Of a stretch of DNA of 64,000 nt, positions 16,524 to 25,000 are shown piece by piece. Location of the stretch: positions 2,029,001 through 2,093,000 of the forward strand of contig NC_009719.1 in assembly GCF_000017565.1 (NCBI RefSeq), in the 5' to 3' direction. Origin of the DNA: Parvibaculum lavamentivorans DS-1. GTDB taxonomy: Bacteria > Pseudomonadota > Alphaproteobacteria > Parvibaculales > Parvibaculaceae. The notes beneath the pieces were generated by a model that ran no database searches, was not told the origin of the DNA, and worked only from the letters and a program-made list of their open reading frames with translations. The translations under genes and the position numbers were made by a program. Numbering within the stretch: the first letter of the stretch is position 1; the number at the start of each line of letters is the position of its first letter.

Positions 16524-17413
16524 GCTTCTTCCACAAGGAAGCGGCAGAGGAGCTCCATGGTTTCGCCGGGGACGAGGGTGCGGAGGCCGGTGACGTCTTC
16601 ACGCTCCGGGCGGTTCACAGCGTCTGGCGCGTGGCTCACGGGCTCGGCGCAGAAGAAGTCCTCGCCGGGCGGCGCATAAACAATGGCGTGCGGCGCGCCA
16701 GTGGCCTCGATCCGAAGAGCGAAGGGACGGTCTGTCCAGTCGACGCGGAAGCGGCCTTCGCTTCGCGAGAAGCAGTGATCGACATCCACATCCTTCATGT
16801 CGCGCGGCTCGTCGAAACGCCACTTCTCCGGCACCGGCGCGAGGCCCGTTGGCGTGCCGTCGGGGCCGCTTTCCCAGACTTCCGGGAGCCGCGCCTGCAG
16901 GCGGGCGCTGGCACGGCCATTGAAGAAGGGATGGAGGCCGAGGCCGCCCGGCATTGGCGCGGATGAGAGGTTCGTCAGCCGCATCGCGACCGAGAGACCT
17001 TCGAGGCCGAGCGAGAAATGCTGCTCCGTCTCGAAGGACCAGGGCCAGGACCAGCCGCCGGCATCTTCCGGCTTGTGGACAAAGCGGAGGCGGGCGGTAT
17101 TGGCCGATGCTTCGAGAACCTCCCAGGGCGCGCGCCAGCCGCGGCCATGGATCGCATGCGGCACGCAGATCGGATCCGGTGGAAGCGCAACATCCTCGGC
17201 GCCGAAGCGGAAACGGCCATTGGTGATACGGCCCGAGAAGGGGACCAGCGGGTAGCACGCCATGTCGAGAGGACCAGGCGAGGCGTGGTCATGCGCCAGC
17301 GGCCGCAACAATTGCTGTATGCCTCCATCATGGCGCAACGAAAAGCGCGCGATGCAGCCGCCTGTTTCCGGCGCGAGGACGGCTTCGAGCCGGCTATGGG
17401 CGAGGGTCAGCAT
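16520..17413 (-). CDS. Aldose 1-epimerase family protein (galactose mutarotase-like)
   Basis: A 297-residue protein of the galactose mutarotase-like fold, with APETGGCIARFSLRHDG near the start, the sugar-binding PFSGRITNGRF, HAIHGRGWRAPWEV and GLGLHPFF, and a C-terminal VSHAPDAVNRP. I chose ATG 17413 directly before the first beta strand; a longer open frame to 17719 runs through the riboswitch region and is not coding. It interconverts sugar anomers or related hexose derivatives. It is transcribed divergently from the guanidine locus and is unlikely to be functionally tied to it. Confidence 0.85.
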   Translation of the reverse strand: MLTLAHSRLEAVLAPETGGCIARFSLRHDGGIQQLLRPLAHDHASPGPLDMACYPLVPFSGRITNGRFRFGAEDVALPPDPICVPHAIHGRGWRAPWEVLEASANTARLRFVHKPEDAGGWSWPWSFETEQHFSLGLEGLSVAMRLTNLSSAPMPGGLGLHPFFNGRASARLQARLPEVWESGPDGTPTGLAPVPEKWRFDEPRDMKDVDVDHCFSRSEGRFRVDWTDRPFALRIEATGAPHAIVYAPPGEDFFCAEPVSHAPDAVNRPEREDVTGLRTLVPGETMELLCRFLVEEA

Positions 17414-17577
17414 GAAATCCGCATCCGGTATTGGCGTTTGCTCAAACAAAAGGCAGGCCGCGTTGCGGTCTGCTTGATTTCTAAGCCTGCACTGCCGGAC
17501 GGCCCGCGCCAAGCCCCCGATTGCAGCGGTTGCCACCGGCAAAAGCTCTGGCACGGCCCTTGCGAAGCAGTGGTTGG

Positions 17578-17692
17578 CAGCGGCTAGGGTTCCGGCTTCG
17601 CGTGTAGTTGTTTGCGAAGTGCTGGTCCGAGAGCCGCACCCTGTCCGGTGAACAGCGGGCAGGTACACGGCGGGACAAAAGCCCGGGAGACG
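17578..17692 (+). ncRNA. Guanidine-I riboswitch (ykkC class)
   Basis: The highly conserved ykkC core can be read directly: CTAGGGTTCCG near 17584-17594, CTGGTCCGAGAG at 17622-17633 and ACGGCGGGACAAAAGCCCGG at 17667-17686, followed by GAGA. Basal pairing GCGGC (17580-17584) with GCCGC (17633-17637) and an inner stem CTTCGC/GCGAAG (17596-17601/17614-17619) fit the known secondary structure. It lies about 90 bp before the start of the ABC transporter operon. This class senses guanidinium and switches genes on. It fixes the substrate of the downstream transporter as guanidine rather than urea or taurine. The first 160 bp of this intergenic region (17414-17577) hold nothing else I can identify. 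Confidence 0.93.
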
Positions 17693-17703
17693 GATGTAAT
17701 GCG

Positions 17704-17740
17704 AGGATTGGCATTGCAATACCGCCGTGACGCCGATCCT
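17704..17740 (+). promoter_or_regulatory. Stem-loop between guanidine-I aptamer and first gene, possible expression platform
   Basis: AGGATTGGC (17704-17712) can pair with GCCGATCCT (17732-17740), giving nine pairs with one G-U. A short T run (TTTT) follows at about 17746-17749. This could be a weak terminator whose formation depends on the aptamer. The SD CGGAGGA (about 17769-17775) and ATG 17784 lie outside the hairpin, so control by termination is more likely than SD masking. Confidence 0.45.
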
Positions 17741-17783
17741 CCGACTTTTGAAACGCGATCACTTGATCCGGAGGACTGGCTAT

Positions 17784-18863
17784 ATGACTTCTTTCAAACT
17801 CTCATCGAAATTATTCGCCGCGGCTCTTGCCGCCATGGCGCTTGTTTTCATGTCGTTTTCTCCTGCCTATGCCGCGCCGAAAAAGGACTTCAAGGTCGGC
17901 TGGTCGATCTATGTCGGCTGGATGCCCTGGGGTTATGCGCAGGACAACGGCATTGTGAAGAAGTGGGCCGACAAATACGGCCTCAACATCGAGCTGGTGC
18001 AGTTCAACGATTATATCGAAGGTATCAACCAGTTCACGGCCGGCGCCTATGACGGCATCATGTCGACCAACATGGATGCGCTCGCCATTCCCTCCGCCGG
18101 TGGCGTCGACTCGACCATTCTCATCATCTGCGATTATTCCAACGGCAACGACGTGATCATCCTGAAGGACAAGGATGCGCTTGAGGACATAAAGGGGCAG
18201 AAGGTCAATCTCGTCGAACTCTCCGTTTCGCATTACACGCTGGCGCGCGGCCTTGAATCCGTGGGCATGAGCGAAAAGGACGTGACGGTGGTGAACACCT
18301 CGGATGCCGACATGATCGCGGCGTGGGGCACCAATGATGTGACCGCGATGGTGACCTGGAACCCGATGGCGGCCGAAATCCTCACCGGGGAAAATGCCAA
18401 CAACGTGTTCGACTCGGAGAAGCTGCCGGGCGAAATCCAGGACTCGCTTGTCGTCAACACGAAGACGCTGGAAGAGAACCCGGACTTCGGCAAGGCGATG
18501 ACGGGCATCTGGTACGAGACGATGGCGCTGATGTCCGCCGACAATGAAGCCGCTATCGCCGCGAAGACCGCGATGGGCACCGCTTCCGGCACCGACCTCG
18601 AAGGCTATGAGGCGCAGCTTGCGGCGACGGAAATGTTCTACACGCCGCAGGACTATATCTCGTTCGCGGAGAGCGACCTCGAAAAGACAACCACCTTCGT
18701 GACCAAGTTCCTGTTCGATCACGGGCTGCTTGGCCAGGACGCGACGTCGCCCGGCTATATCGGCATCGAGCTTGCCGACGGAAAAGTCGTCGGGAACGCG
18801 GACAATGTATTGCTCCGCTACACGACGGAATACGCAAAGCTCGCCGCCGACGGCAAGCTCTAA
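17784..18863 (+). CDS. ABC transporter substrate-binding protein, guanidine-type (NitT/TauT fold)
   Basis: A 359-residue periplasmic protein with a signal peptide ending PAYAAP and a two-lobe binding fold of the NitT/TauT/SsuA type (FKVGWSIYVGWMPWGYAQDNG, then NDYIEGINQFTAGAYDG). Homologues are commonly labelled urea or taurine binding proteins. The upstream guanidine-I riboswitch and downstream degradation genes indicate guanidine or a close derivative. I chose ATG 17784, with GGAGGA upstream and a clean signal peptide; an upstream GTG at 17727 would overlap the leader hairpin. First gene of the uptake operon. Confidence 0.88.
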   Translation: MTSFKLSSKLFAAALAAMALVFMSFSPAYAAPKKDFKVGWSIYVGWMPWGYAQDNGIVKKWADKYGLNIELVQFNDYIEGINQFTAGAYDGIMSTNMDALAIPSAGGVDSTILIICDYSNGNDVIILKDKDALEDIKGQKVNLVELSVSHYTLARGLESVGMSEKDVTVVNTSDADMIAAWGTNDVTAMVTWNPMAAEILTGENANNVFDSEKLPGEIQDSLVVNTKTLEENPDFGKAMTGIWYETMALMSADNEAAIAAKTAMGTASGTDLEGYEAQLAATEMFYTPQDYISFAESDLEKTTTFVTKFLFDHGLLGQDATSPGYIGIELADGKVVGNADNVLLRYTTEYAKLAADGKL

Positions 18864-18893
18864 CAGACCAGCGAGTACAAGGTCAGTAACGCC

Positions 18894-19715
18894 ATGCGCA
18901 GACTCATCAACCGGCGGCCGGATGCGGTGACGCAGCTCGCGCTCATGCTTCTGCCGTTCGTCATCGTCGTCATCTGCTACATGGTGGCCTCCGAGGCGCG
19001 GCTTTCGGAAAATCCGAACGACAAGCTGCTTCCCGGATGGTCGACCATTGCAGCGGCGATCGAGCGCATGGCGTTTCTGCCCGACCCGCGCACGGGCAAC
19101 TATCTTCTATGGAGCGACACGGTTTCGAGCCTGACGCGGCTCGGTATCGGCGTCGCGGTGGCAACGGTCATCGGCGGGATCTTCGGCATTCTTCAGGGAC
19201 TCGTCCCCTACTTCCGGGCGACGTTCAACGCCTTTACCGGCGTTCTGTCGATGATCCCGCCGCTTGCCGTGCTGCCTATTCTCTTCATCATCTTCGGGCT
19301 TGGCGAACTGGCGAAAGTGGTTCTGGTCGCGGTCGGCATCACGCCTTTTATCATTCGCGACCTTGCCTTGCGCACCGCCGAAATTCCGCATGAGGAAATC
19401 ATCAAGGCGCAAACGCTTGGTGCTTCGACATGGCAGATCATCCTGCGCGTCGTGGTGCCGCAGATGCTGCCGCGCCTCATCGACGGCGTGCGGCTTTCGC
19501 TTGGCGCCGCCTGGCTCTTTCTGATCGCGGCGGAAGCCATCGCTTCCGACAGCGGGCTCGGCTACCGGATATTCCTGATGCGCCGCTATCTCGCGATGGA
19601 TGTGATCCTGCCTTATGTCGCTTGGATCACCATCCTTGCCTTCTCGCTCGACCTTGCGCTGCGGCTCTTCCAGAGAGTTGCCTTCCGCTGGATGTATCGG
19701 GGGAACGGGCTATGA
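18894..19715 (+). CDS. ABC transporter permease, guanidine uptake
   Basis: A 273-residue inner-membrane permease with about six hydrophobic helices and the EAA loop (EEIIKAQTLGASTWQIILRV) that contacts the ATPase. It belongs to the NitT/TauT permease family. It starts 30 bp after the binding-protein gene and ends in an ATGA overlap with the ATPase gene, so subunit stoichiometry is coupled. It should form the channel for guanidinium; this substrate follows from the riboswitch and neighbours. Confidence 0.9.
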   Translation: MRRLINRRPDAVTQLALMLLPFVIVVICYMVASEARLSENPNDKLLPGWSTIAAAIERMAFLPDPRTGNYLLWSDTVSSLTRLGIGVAVATVIGGIFGILQGLVPYFRATFNAFTGVLSMIPPLAVLPILFIIFGLGELAKVVLVAVGITPFIIRDLALRTAEIPHEEIIKAQTLGASTWQIILRVVVPQMLPRLIDGVRLSLGAAWLFLIAAEAIASDSGLGYRIFLMRRYLAMDVILPYVAWITILAFSLDLALRLFQRVAFRWMYRGNGL

Positions 19716-20485
19716 CGCGCGTAACGGTTGAAAACCTCTGGAAGTCCTATGGCGACCAGACAGTGCTGGAGAATATCAACTTCGTGACGGAGCCCGGCTC
19801 CTTCATCTCGCTGGTGGGGCCGTCCGGCTGCGGCAAGTCGACCTTCCTTCGCATGATGCTGGGCGACGAGGCGCCGTCGAAGGGACGCATCCTCATCGAC
19901 GGCGTGGCTCTCGAAGCGGAGCCTTCGCCGGACCGGGGCGTGGTGTTCCAGAAATACTCCGTCTTTCCGCATCTTACCGCGCTTCAAAACGTGATGCTGG
20001 GCCTGGAGTTTGCCGGGAGTCCGATCGCGGGGCGGCTTTTCGGGCGCGCGCGACGGCAGGCGCGGGCGGCGTCGCTCGAAATGTTGCAAGGCGTGGGGCT
20101 CGAGCAGTCGGCGAACAAATATCCTTCAGAGCTTTCCGGCGGCATGCAGCAACGTCTTGCGATCGCGCAGGCGCTGGTCAAGAAGCCGAAAATAGTGCTT
20201 CTGGATGAGCCCTTCGGCGCGCTCGATCCCGGCATACGCGCGGAGGTGCACGAGATCATGCTGCGGCTGTGGCGCGAAGAGGGCATGACCATTTTCATGG
20301 TGACGCATGACCTTTCGGAAGCCTTCAAGCTCGGTACGCGCGTCATCGCATTCGACCGGCGGCGCACGCGGCCGGAGGAACTCAAGGCCTATGGCGCGAC
20401 GGTGACATTCGATCTGATGGTCGACGGAAAAATCATTCCGCCAAGGCCGGAAACGCCCGCACCGCTCGCGGCGGCGGCGCAATAG
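19712..20485 (+). CDS. ABC transporter ATP-binding protein, guanidine uptake
   Basis: A 257-residue ATPase with Walker A GPSGCGKST (residues 36-44), a Q-loop (VVFQKYSVFPHLT), signature LSGGMQQRLAIAQAL near residue 141, Walker B VLLDEPFGALD and the switch His in MVTHDLSEA. All catalytic elements are present. ATG 19712 overlaps the permease stop (ATGA). It drives the NitT/TauT-like importer. The guanidine-II element follows three bases after its stop. Confidence 0.93.
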   Translation: MTRVTVENLWKSYGDQTVLENINFVTEPGSFISLVGPSGCGKSTFLRMMLGDEAPSKGRILIDGVALEAEPSPDRGVVFQKYSVFPHLTALQNVMLGLEFAGSPIAGRLFGRARRQARAASLEMLQGVGLEQSANKYPSELSGGMQQRLAIAQALVKKPKIVLLDEPFGALDPGIRAEVHEIMLRLWREEGMTIFMVTHDLSEAFKLGTRVIAFDRRRTRPEELKAYGATVTFDLMVDGKIIPPRPETPAPLAAAAQ

Positions 20486-20487
20486 AA

Positions 20488-20536
20488 GGTCGCGGGACGG
20501 CCCGCGAACCTGAACCTACCGCCTGGACGGCCAGGT
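20488..20536 (+). ncRNA. Guanidine-II riboswitch (mini-ykkC class)
   Basis: Two short hairpins each carry the loop ACGG, the hallmark ACGR loop of this class. The first is CGCGGG-ACGG-CCCGCG (20491-20506) and the second CCTGG-ACGG-CCAGG (20522-20535), joined by a 15-nt linker. In known members each loop binds one guanidinium and the two loops kiss, exposing the SD. It sits 44 bp before the carboxyguanidine deiminase gene, exactly where regulation is expected. It is short, but the paired identical loops, stems and context together make the call strong. Confidence 0.85.
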
Positions 20537-20540
20537 TTGA

Positions 20541-20560
20541 ACCGGGAGTGCGCTTCCGGT
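20541..20560 (+). promoter_or_regulatory. Third hairpin between guanidine-II element and SD
   Basis: ACCGGGAG (20541-20548) pairs with CTTCCGGT (20553-20560) over eight positions with one G-U, closing on a TGCG loop. It ends a few bases before the SD AGAGGAGA (about 20566-20573) of the DUF1989 gene. It may be part of the switch's expression platform or a simple mRNA stabiliser. Confidence 0.4.
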
Positions 20561-20579
20561 ACGTCAGAGGAGACGCGCG

Positions 20580-21416
20580 ATGGCAGAGGCATCATCCCGC
20601 AGCGAAACCGCAAGCCCCTATGCGGCGAACAAGGCGCGCTACGAAGCGCTTTACAGCGGCGCGAAAGCGAAGCGCCGGGATTTCAGCGAGGCAAAAGGAA
20701 ATCCCGCCACGCTGGACCCCGGCCTCATCACTTTCCGGGAGACGGTTCCCGCCGGCTGGGGCTGGTCCGGCCTCGTGCGGCGCGGCGATACGATGCGCGT
20801 CATCAACACAGGCGGAACGGCGGGCGTTTCGCTGCTGCTCTACAATGCCGCCGATCCGACGGAGCGCTTCAACGCAGGCGATACGGTGAAAATCCAGTGG
20901 ACGGCACGGCTTTCGCGCGGGCGTGTCCTCTTTTCCGACATGGGCCGGGTGCTTGCTTCCATTACCGATGACAGTTTCGGCTTCAACGATGCTCTCGCCG
21001 GGGGCTCCACCGCTCAAACCAATAAAGAGAAATATGGCGACGAGGCGCTCCGCAACACGCGCGACAATTTCATTCTGCTCGCCGCGAAGCATGGGCTCGG
21101 CAAGCGCGACGTGCCGCCTTGTCTGACGCTTTTCGCGCCGGTCGGCGTCGACGCGTCAGGTCATCTCGCCTGGCAAGACAAGGGGGCGGCGGACGGCGAT
21201 TATGTCGATCTTCGCGCTGAGCTCGACCTTCTCGTCTTTGTGTCGAATGCACCGCATCCGCTGGCGCCCGGCGATTATGCGCCGAAGGATATCGAGATCG
21301 TCACATGGTCCTCGCCGCCACCGGAGCGGGACGATTTCTGTCGGACGGCAACAGAGGAGGCGCAACGCGGCTTCGACAACAACGAGTATTATCTCGCGCA
21401 GGGGAGGAACGCCTGA
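20580..21416 (+). CDS. DUF1989 urea-amidolyase-associated protein 1; carboxyguanidine deiminase subunit
   Basis: A 278-residue DUF1989 protein of the kind annotated as urea carboxylase-associated protein 1. Typical segments are TFRETVPAGWGWSGLVRRGDTMRVIN, seen here in shorter matching pieces (FRETVPAGWGWSG, RGDTMRVIN), TRDNFILLAAKHGLGKRDVP and DYVDLRAELDLLVF. Work on homologues showed that the two DUF1989 proteins together (CgdA/CgdB) deaminate carboxyguanidine to allophanate. Start ATG 20580 has AGAGGAG upstream. It overlaps the next gene by one base (TGATG), as expected for subunits of one enzyme. Confidence 0.88.
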   Translation: MAEASSRSETASPYAANKARYEALYSGAKAKRRDFSEAKGNPATLDPGLITFRETVPAGWGWSGLVRRGDTMRVINTGGTAGVSLLLYNAADPTERFNAGDTVKIQWTARLSRGRVLFSDMGRVLASITDDSFGFNDALAGGSTAQTNKEKYGDEALRNTRDNFILLAAKHGLGKRDVPPCLTLFAPVGVDASGHLAWQDKGAADGDYVDLRAELDLLVFVSNAPHPLAPGDYAPKDIEIVTWSSPPPERDDFCRTATEEAQRGFDNNEYYLAQGRNA

Positions 21417-22051
21417 TGACACTTGCAACATCGCCGCGCGATCCCGCCACCGCCAGCTATGATTTCACCGTGCCCGCCAACAGGCCCTGGTCCCATATCG
21501 TCAAGAAAGGGCAGGTGCTGCGCATTGTCGATCTTCACGGGCAGCAGGCTGTGGATACGCTGTTCTACAGCGCGTCCGATCCGGAAGAACGCTATTGCGC
21601 GCAGGAGACTGTGCGCCGGCAAGGCTCGCCCTATCTCAGCACCGGCTCACGCCTCTTCACGAATGAGGGAAATGCGATGGGCATCATTGTCGCCGATACA
21701 GCGGGGGCACATGACACATCGGCGGGCGCATGCTCCTCGGAGGCAAACACCGTGCGCTTCGGGCACGAGACGAAATACATGCATAGCTGTCGCGACAATT
21801 TCGTCATGGAGCTTTCGCGGCATGGCATGACGAAGAGGGACATCGTCTCGAACATCAACTTTTTCATGAATGTGCCGGTCGAACCGGATGGGACGCTCGC
21901 CATTGTCGATGGCGTGTCGAAGCCGGGCGACTATGTGGAAATCCGCGCGGAGATGGACATTCTCTGCGTCATTTCCAATTGCCCGCAGGTGAACAATCCC
22001 TGCAATGGCTTCAATCCCACACCGATCCGCACATTGATCTGGGACGCGTAA
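21416..22051 (+). CDS. DUF1989 urea-amidolyase-associated protein 2; carboxyguanidine deiminase subunit
   Basis: A 211-residue DUF1989 protein, shorter than its partner. Recognisable pieces are VLRIVDLHGQQAVDTLFY, the Cys-containing GACSSEANTVRFGHETKYM and SCRDNFVMEL, and the C-terminal SNCPQVNNPCNGFNPTPIR, which ends most members. Several conserved Cys and His residues suggest a metal site. I chose ATG 21416, overlapping the previous stop and preceded by GGGGAGG; a frame open to 21305 lies inside the previous gene. It acts with its neighbour as carboxyguanidine deiminase. Confidence 0.9.
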   Translation: MTLATSPRDPATASYDFTVPANRPWSHIVKKGQVLRIVDLHGQQAVDTLFYSASDPEERYCAQETVRRQGSPYLSTGSRLFTNEGNAMGIIVADTAGAHDTSAGACSSEANTVRFGHETKYMHSCRDNFVMELSRHGMTKRDIVSNINFFMNVPVEPDGTLAIVDGVSKPGDYVEIRAEMDILCVISNCPQVNNPCNGFNPTPIRTLIWDA

Positions 22052-22084
22052 TGTCCCGCCCTTTCGGGGGCAGTTGGAGGCCAG

Positions 22085-25000
22085 ATGTTCACGAGAGTCC
22101 TTATTGCCAATCGCGGCGAGATCGCGGTTCGCGTCATCAAGACGCTGCGGCGCATGGGTGTGTCGCCTGTCGCCATCTATTCGGAGGCGGACCGCTTTGC
22201 GCCGCATGTGCAGCTTGCCGACGATGCGTTCTGCGTCGGCCCGGCTTCCGTTGCCGAAAGCTATTTGAACGTGGATGCCATTCTCGACGCCGTACGGGAG
22301 TCGGGGGCGGAGGCTGTGCATCCCGGCTATGGTTTCCTGAGCGAGAACCCGGAATTTGCGAGCGCGCTGTCGCGGGACGGCGTTGCGTTCATCGGCCCGA
22401 GGCCGGAGCATATGTGTGCCTTTGCGTTGAAGCATACGGCGCGCGAACTGGCGGAGAAAAGCGGCGTGCCGCTGCTGCCGGGTTCAGGGCTGATCGTCGA
22501 TCTCGACGATGCGCTGACGCAGGCGGAGGAGATCGGCTATCCGGTGATGCTGAAGAGCACGGCGGGAGGCGGCGGGATCGGGCTGCAGCTTTGCCGCTCA
22601 GCCGCCGACATGCCACGCCTTTATGACACGGTGCGGCGGCTTGCCTTGGCGAACTTCAAGGATAGCGGGCTCTTTCTCGAAAAATACGTGGCTGCCGCGC
22701 GGCATATCGAGGTGCAGATTTTCGGCGATGGCGATGGCAACGTCATTGCGCTTGGCGAACGCGACTGTTCGGCGCAAAGGCGCAACCAGAAGGTCATCGA
22801 GGAGACGCCGGCACCGAACCTTGAAGCCGGCATGCGCGCGGCGCTGCATGAAGCGGCGGTGCGGCTTGGAGAGAGCGTTTCCTATGCCTCGGCAGGCACG
22901 GTTGAATTCATCTATGACGAGACGGAAAGGAAGTTCTACTTCCTGGAAGTGAACACGCGGCTTCAAGTGGAGCATCCCGTGACCGAGGAGGTGACGGGGC
23001 TCGACCTGGTCGAGATGATGGTGCGGCAGGCGGCGGGCGAGCTGGGCGATCTTTCGGCCTGTGCGCGCGAGCCGAAGAGACATGCTATCGAGGTGCGGCT
23101 CTATGCGGAAGACGCCGGGCGCAACTTCCAGCCGAGTTCCGGCCTGCTCACCGAAGTTTCGTTCCCGGCCGATGCGCGCATCGACGGATGGATTGCGACG
23201 GGAACGGAGGTGACGCCCTTCTACGATCCGATGCTAGCCAAGATCATCGTCAAGGGCGAGACGAGAGAAGAAGCATCGGCGAAGCTCGCCTCCGCGCTCG
23301 ATGCGACCAGTGTCTACGGCATCGAGACCAATCTCGATTACCTGCGCTCCCTGGCGAGGTCCGCCGCATTTCTCGAAGGGCGGATGCTGACCTCGACGCT
23401 TGGCAGCTATGATTATGAGAGCGCCGGTATCGATGTTCTCGCGCCGGGCGCACAGTCGAGCCTGCAGGATTATCCCGGCCGCGTAGGGCTCTGGAATGTC
23501 GGGGTTCCGCCGTCGGGACCAATGGACCCGCTGTCGCACAGGCTGGCCAATCGTCTTGTCGGGAACCCCGATGAGGCGGCAACCCTCGAAATGACGCTGA
23601 ACGGACCCACATTGCGGTTCCGCAGCGATGCAACGATTGCCCTTTGCGGCGCGGAAATGAAAGCGACGCTTGATGGCGCGGCAGTCCCGTTCTGGCAGCC
23701 GGTAGATGTAGCGCGCGGGCAGACGCTCGCGCTCGGCGCGGTCGAAGGCGCGGGGCAGCGCGCCTATCTCGCCGTGCGCAACGGTTTTGACGCACCTGTC
23801 TATCTCGGTTCGCGCTCGGCCTTCACGCTGGGGCGCTTCGGCGGGCATGCGCCGGGTGCGCTGAAGACGGGCGATGTGCTGCGCATCAATCGCCAGGGCG
23901 CGGTTTTGCCTGTTGCCGCGGGGCTCCCTGTTTCCGCGCGGCCCGCGCTCGCTCGCGAATGGGAAATCGCGGCTCTCTATGGGCCGCATGGTGCGCCGGA
24001 CTTTTTTCTCGATGACGACATCGAGACATTGTTCGGAACGGAATACGAGGTGCATTACAACTCCGCCCGAACGGGTGTGCGCCTTATCGGGCCGAAGCCC
24101 GGCTGGGCGCGAAAGGATGGCGGCGAGGCAGGTCTTCATCCATCGAACATTCACGACAATGCCTATGCCGTGGGTACGATCGATTTCACCGGCGACATGC
24201 CGATCATTCTCGGGCCGGACGGACCGAGCCTTGGCGGCTTTGTCTGTCCGGCGACGCTCGCCAAGGCGGAGCTCTGGAAACTTGGGCAGTTGAGGCCCGG
24301 CGACAAGGTTCGCTTCCGCCGCGTGTCGGACGAGGAAGCAGCGGAGATGCGCCGGGCGGAAGAAATATGGATTGCGACGCTCGCGCGGCCCGCCGCGCCC
24401 GCACGCCTTTCAACGCCGCAGGAGGATGCCGTCCTCGCGCGGCTCACCGACCTCGAAACGGCGGTGACCTATCGCCGGGCGGGCGACGATTATCTGCTGA
24501 TCGAATACGGGCCCATCGTGCTCGACTTTGCATTGCGCTTCCGCGCCCATGCGATGATGACGGCGCTGGAGGCGCGGGCGCTTGCCGGCATTCTCGAGAT
24601 GACGCCGGGCATCCGCTCGCTGCAGATTCATTTCGATCCGGATGTACTGCCGGCACGAAAGCTGCTCGCCATTCTGGAAGAAATGGAGCGTGCGCTGCCG
24701 GCAAGCGCGGATATCGAAGTGCCGAGCCGCATCGTGCATCTGCCATTGTCTTGGGATGATGAGGCGGCGCAGGAGGCCGTGCGAAAATACGGAACGCTGG
24801 TCCGGCCGGATGCGCCATGGGTGCCGAGCAATATCGAGTTCATCCGCCGCATCAACGGGCTTGCGCATATCGATGATGTAAGGCGCATCGTCTTCGACGC
24901 GGACTACATGGTGTTTGGGCTCGGCGACGTTTATCTCGGCGCGCCCGTGGCGACCCCGCTCGATCCAAGGCACAGGCTCGTTACCACAAAGTACAATCCC

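Noticed and set aside
17414-17719. N-terminal extension of the aldose epimerase gene
   Set aside because: The open frame crosses the guanidine-I riboswitch on the opposite strand and has no family similarity.
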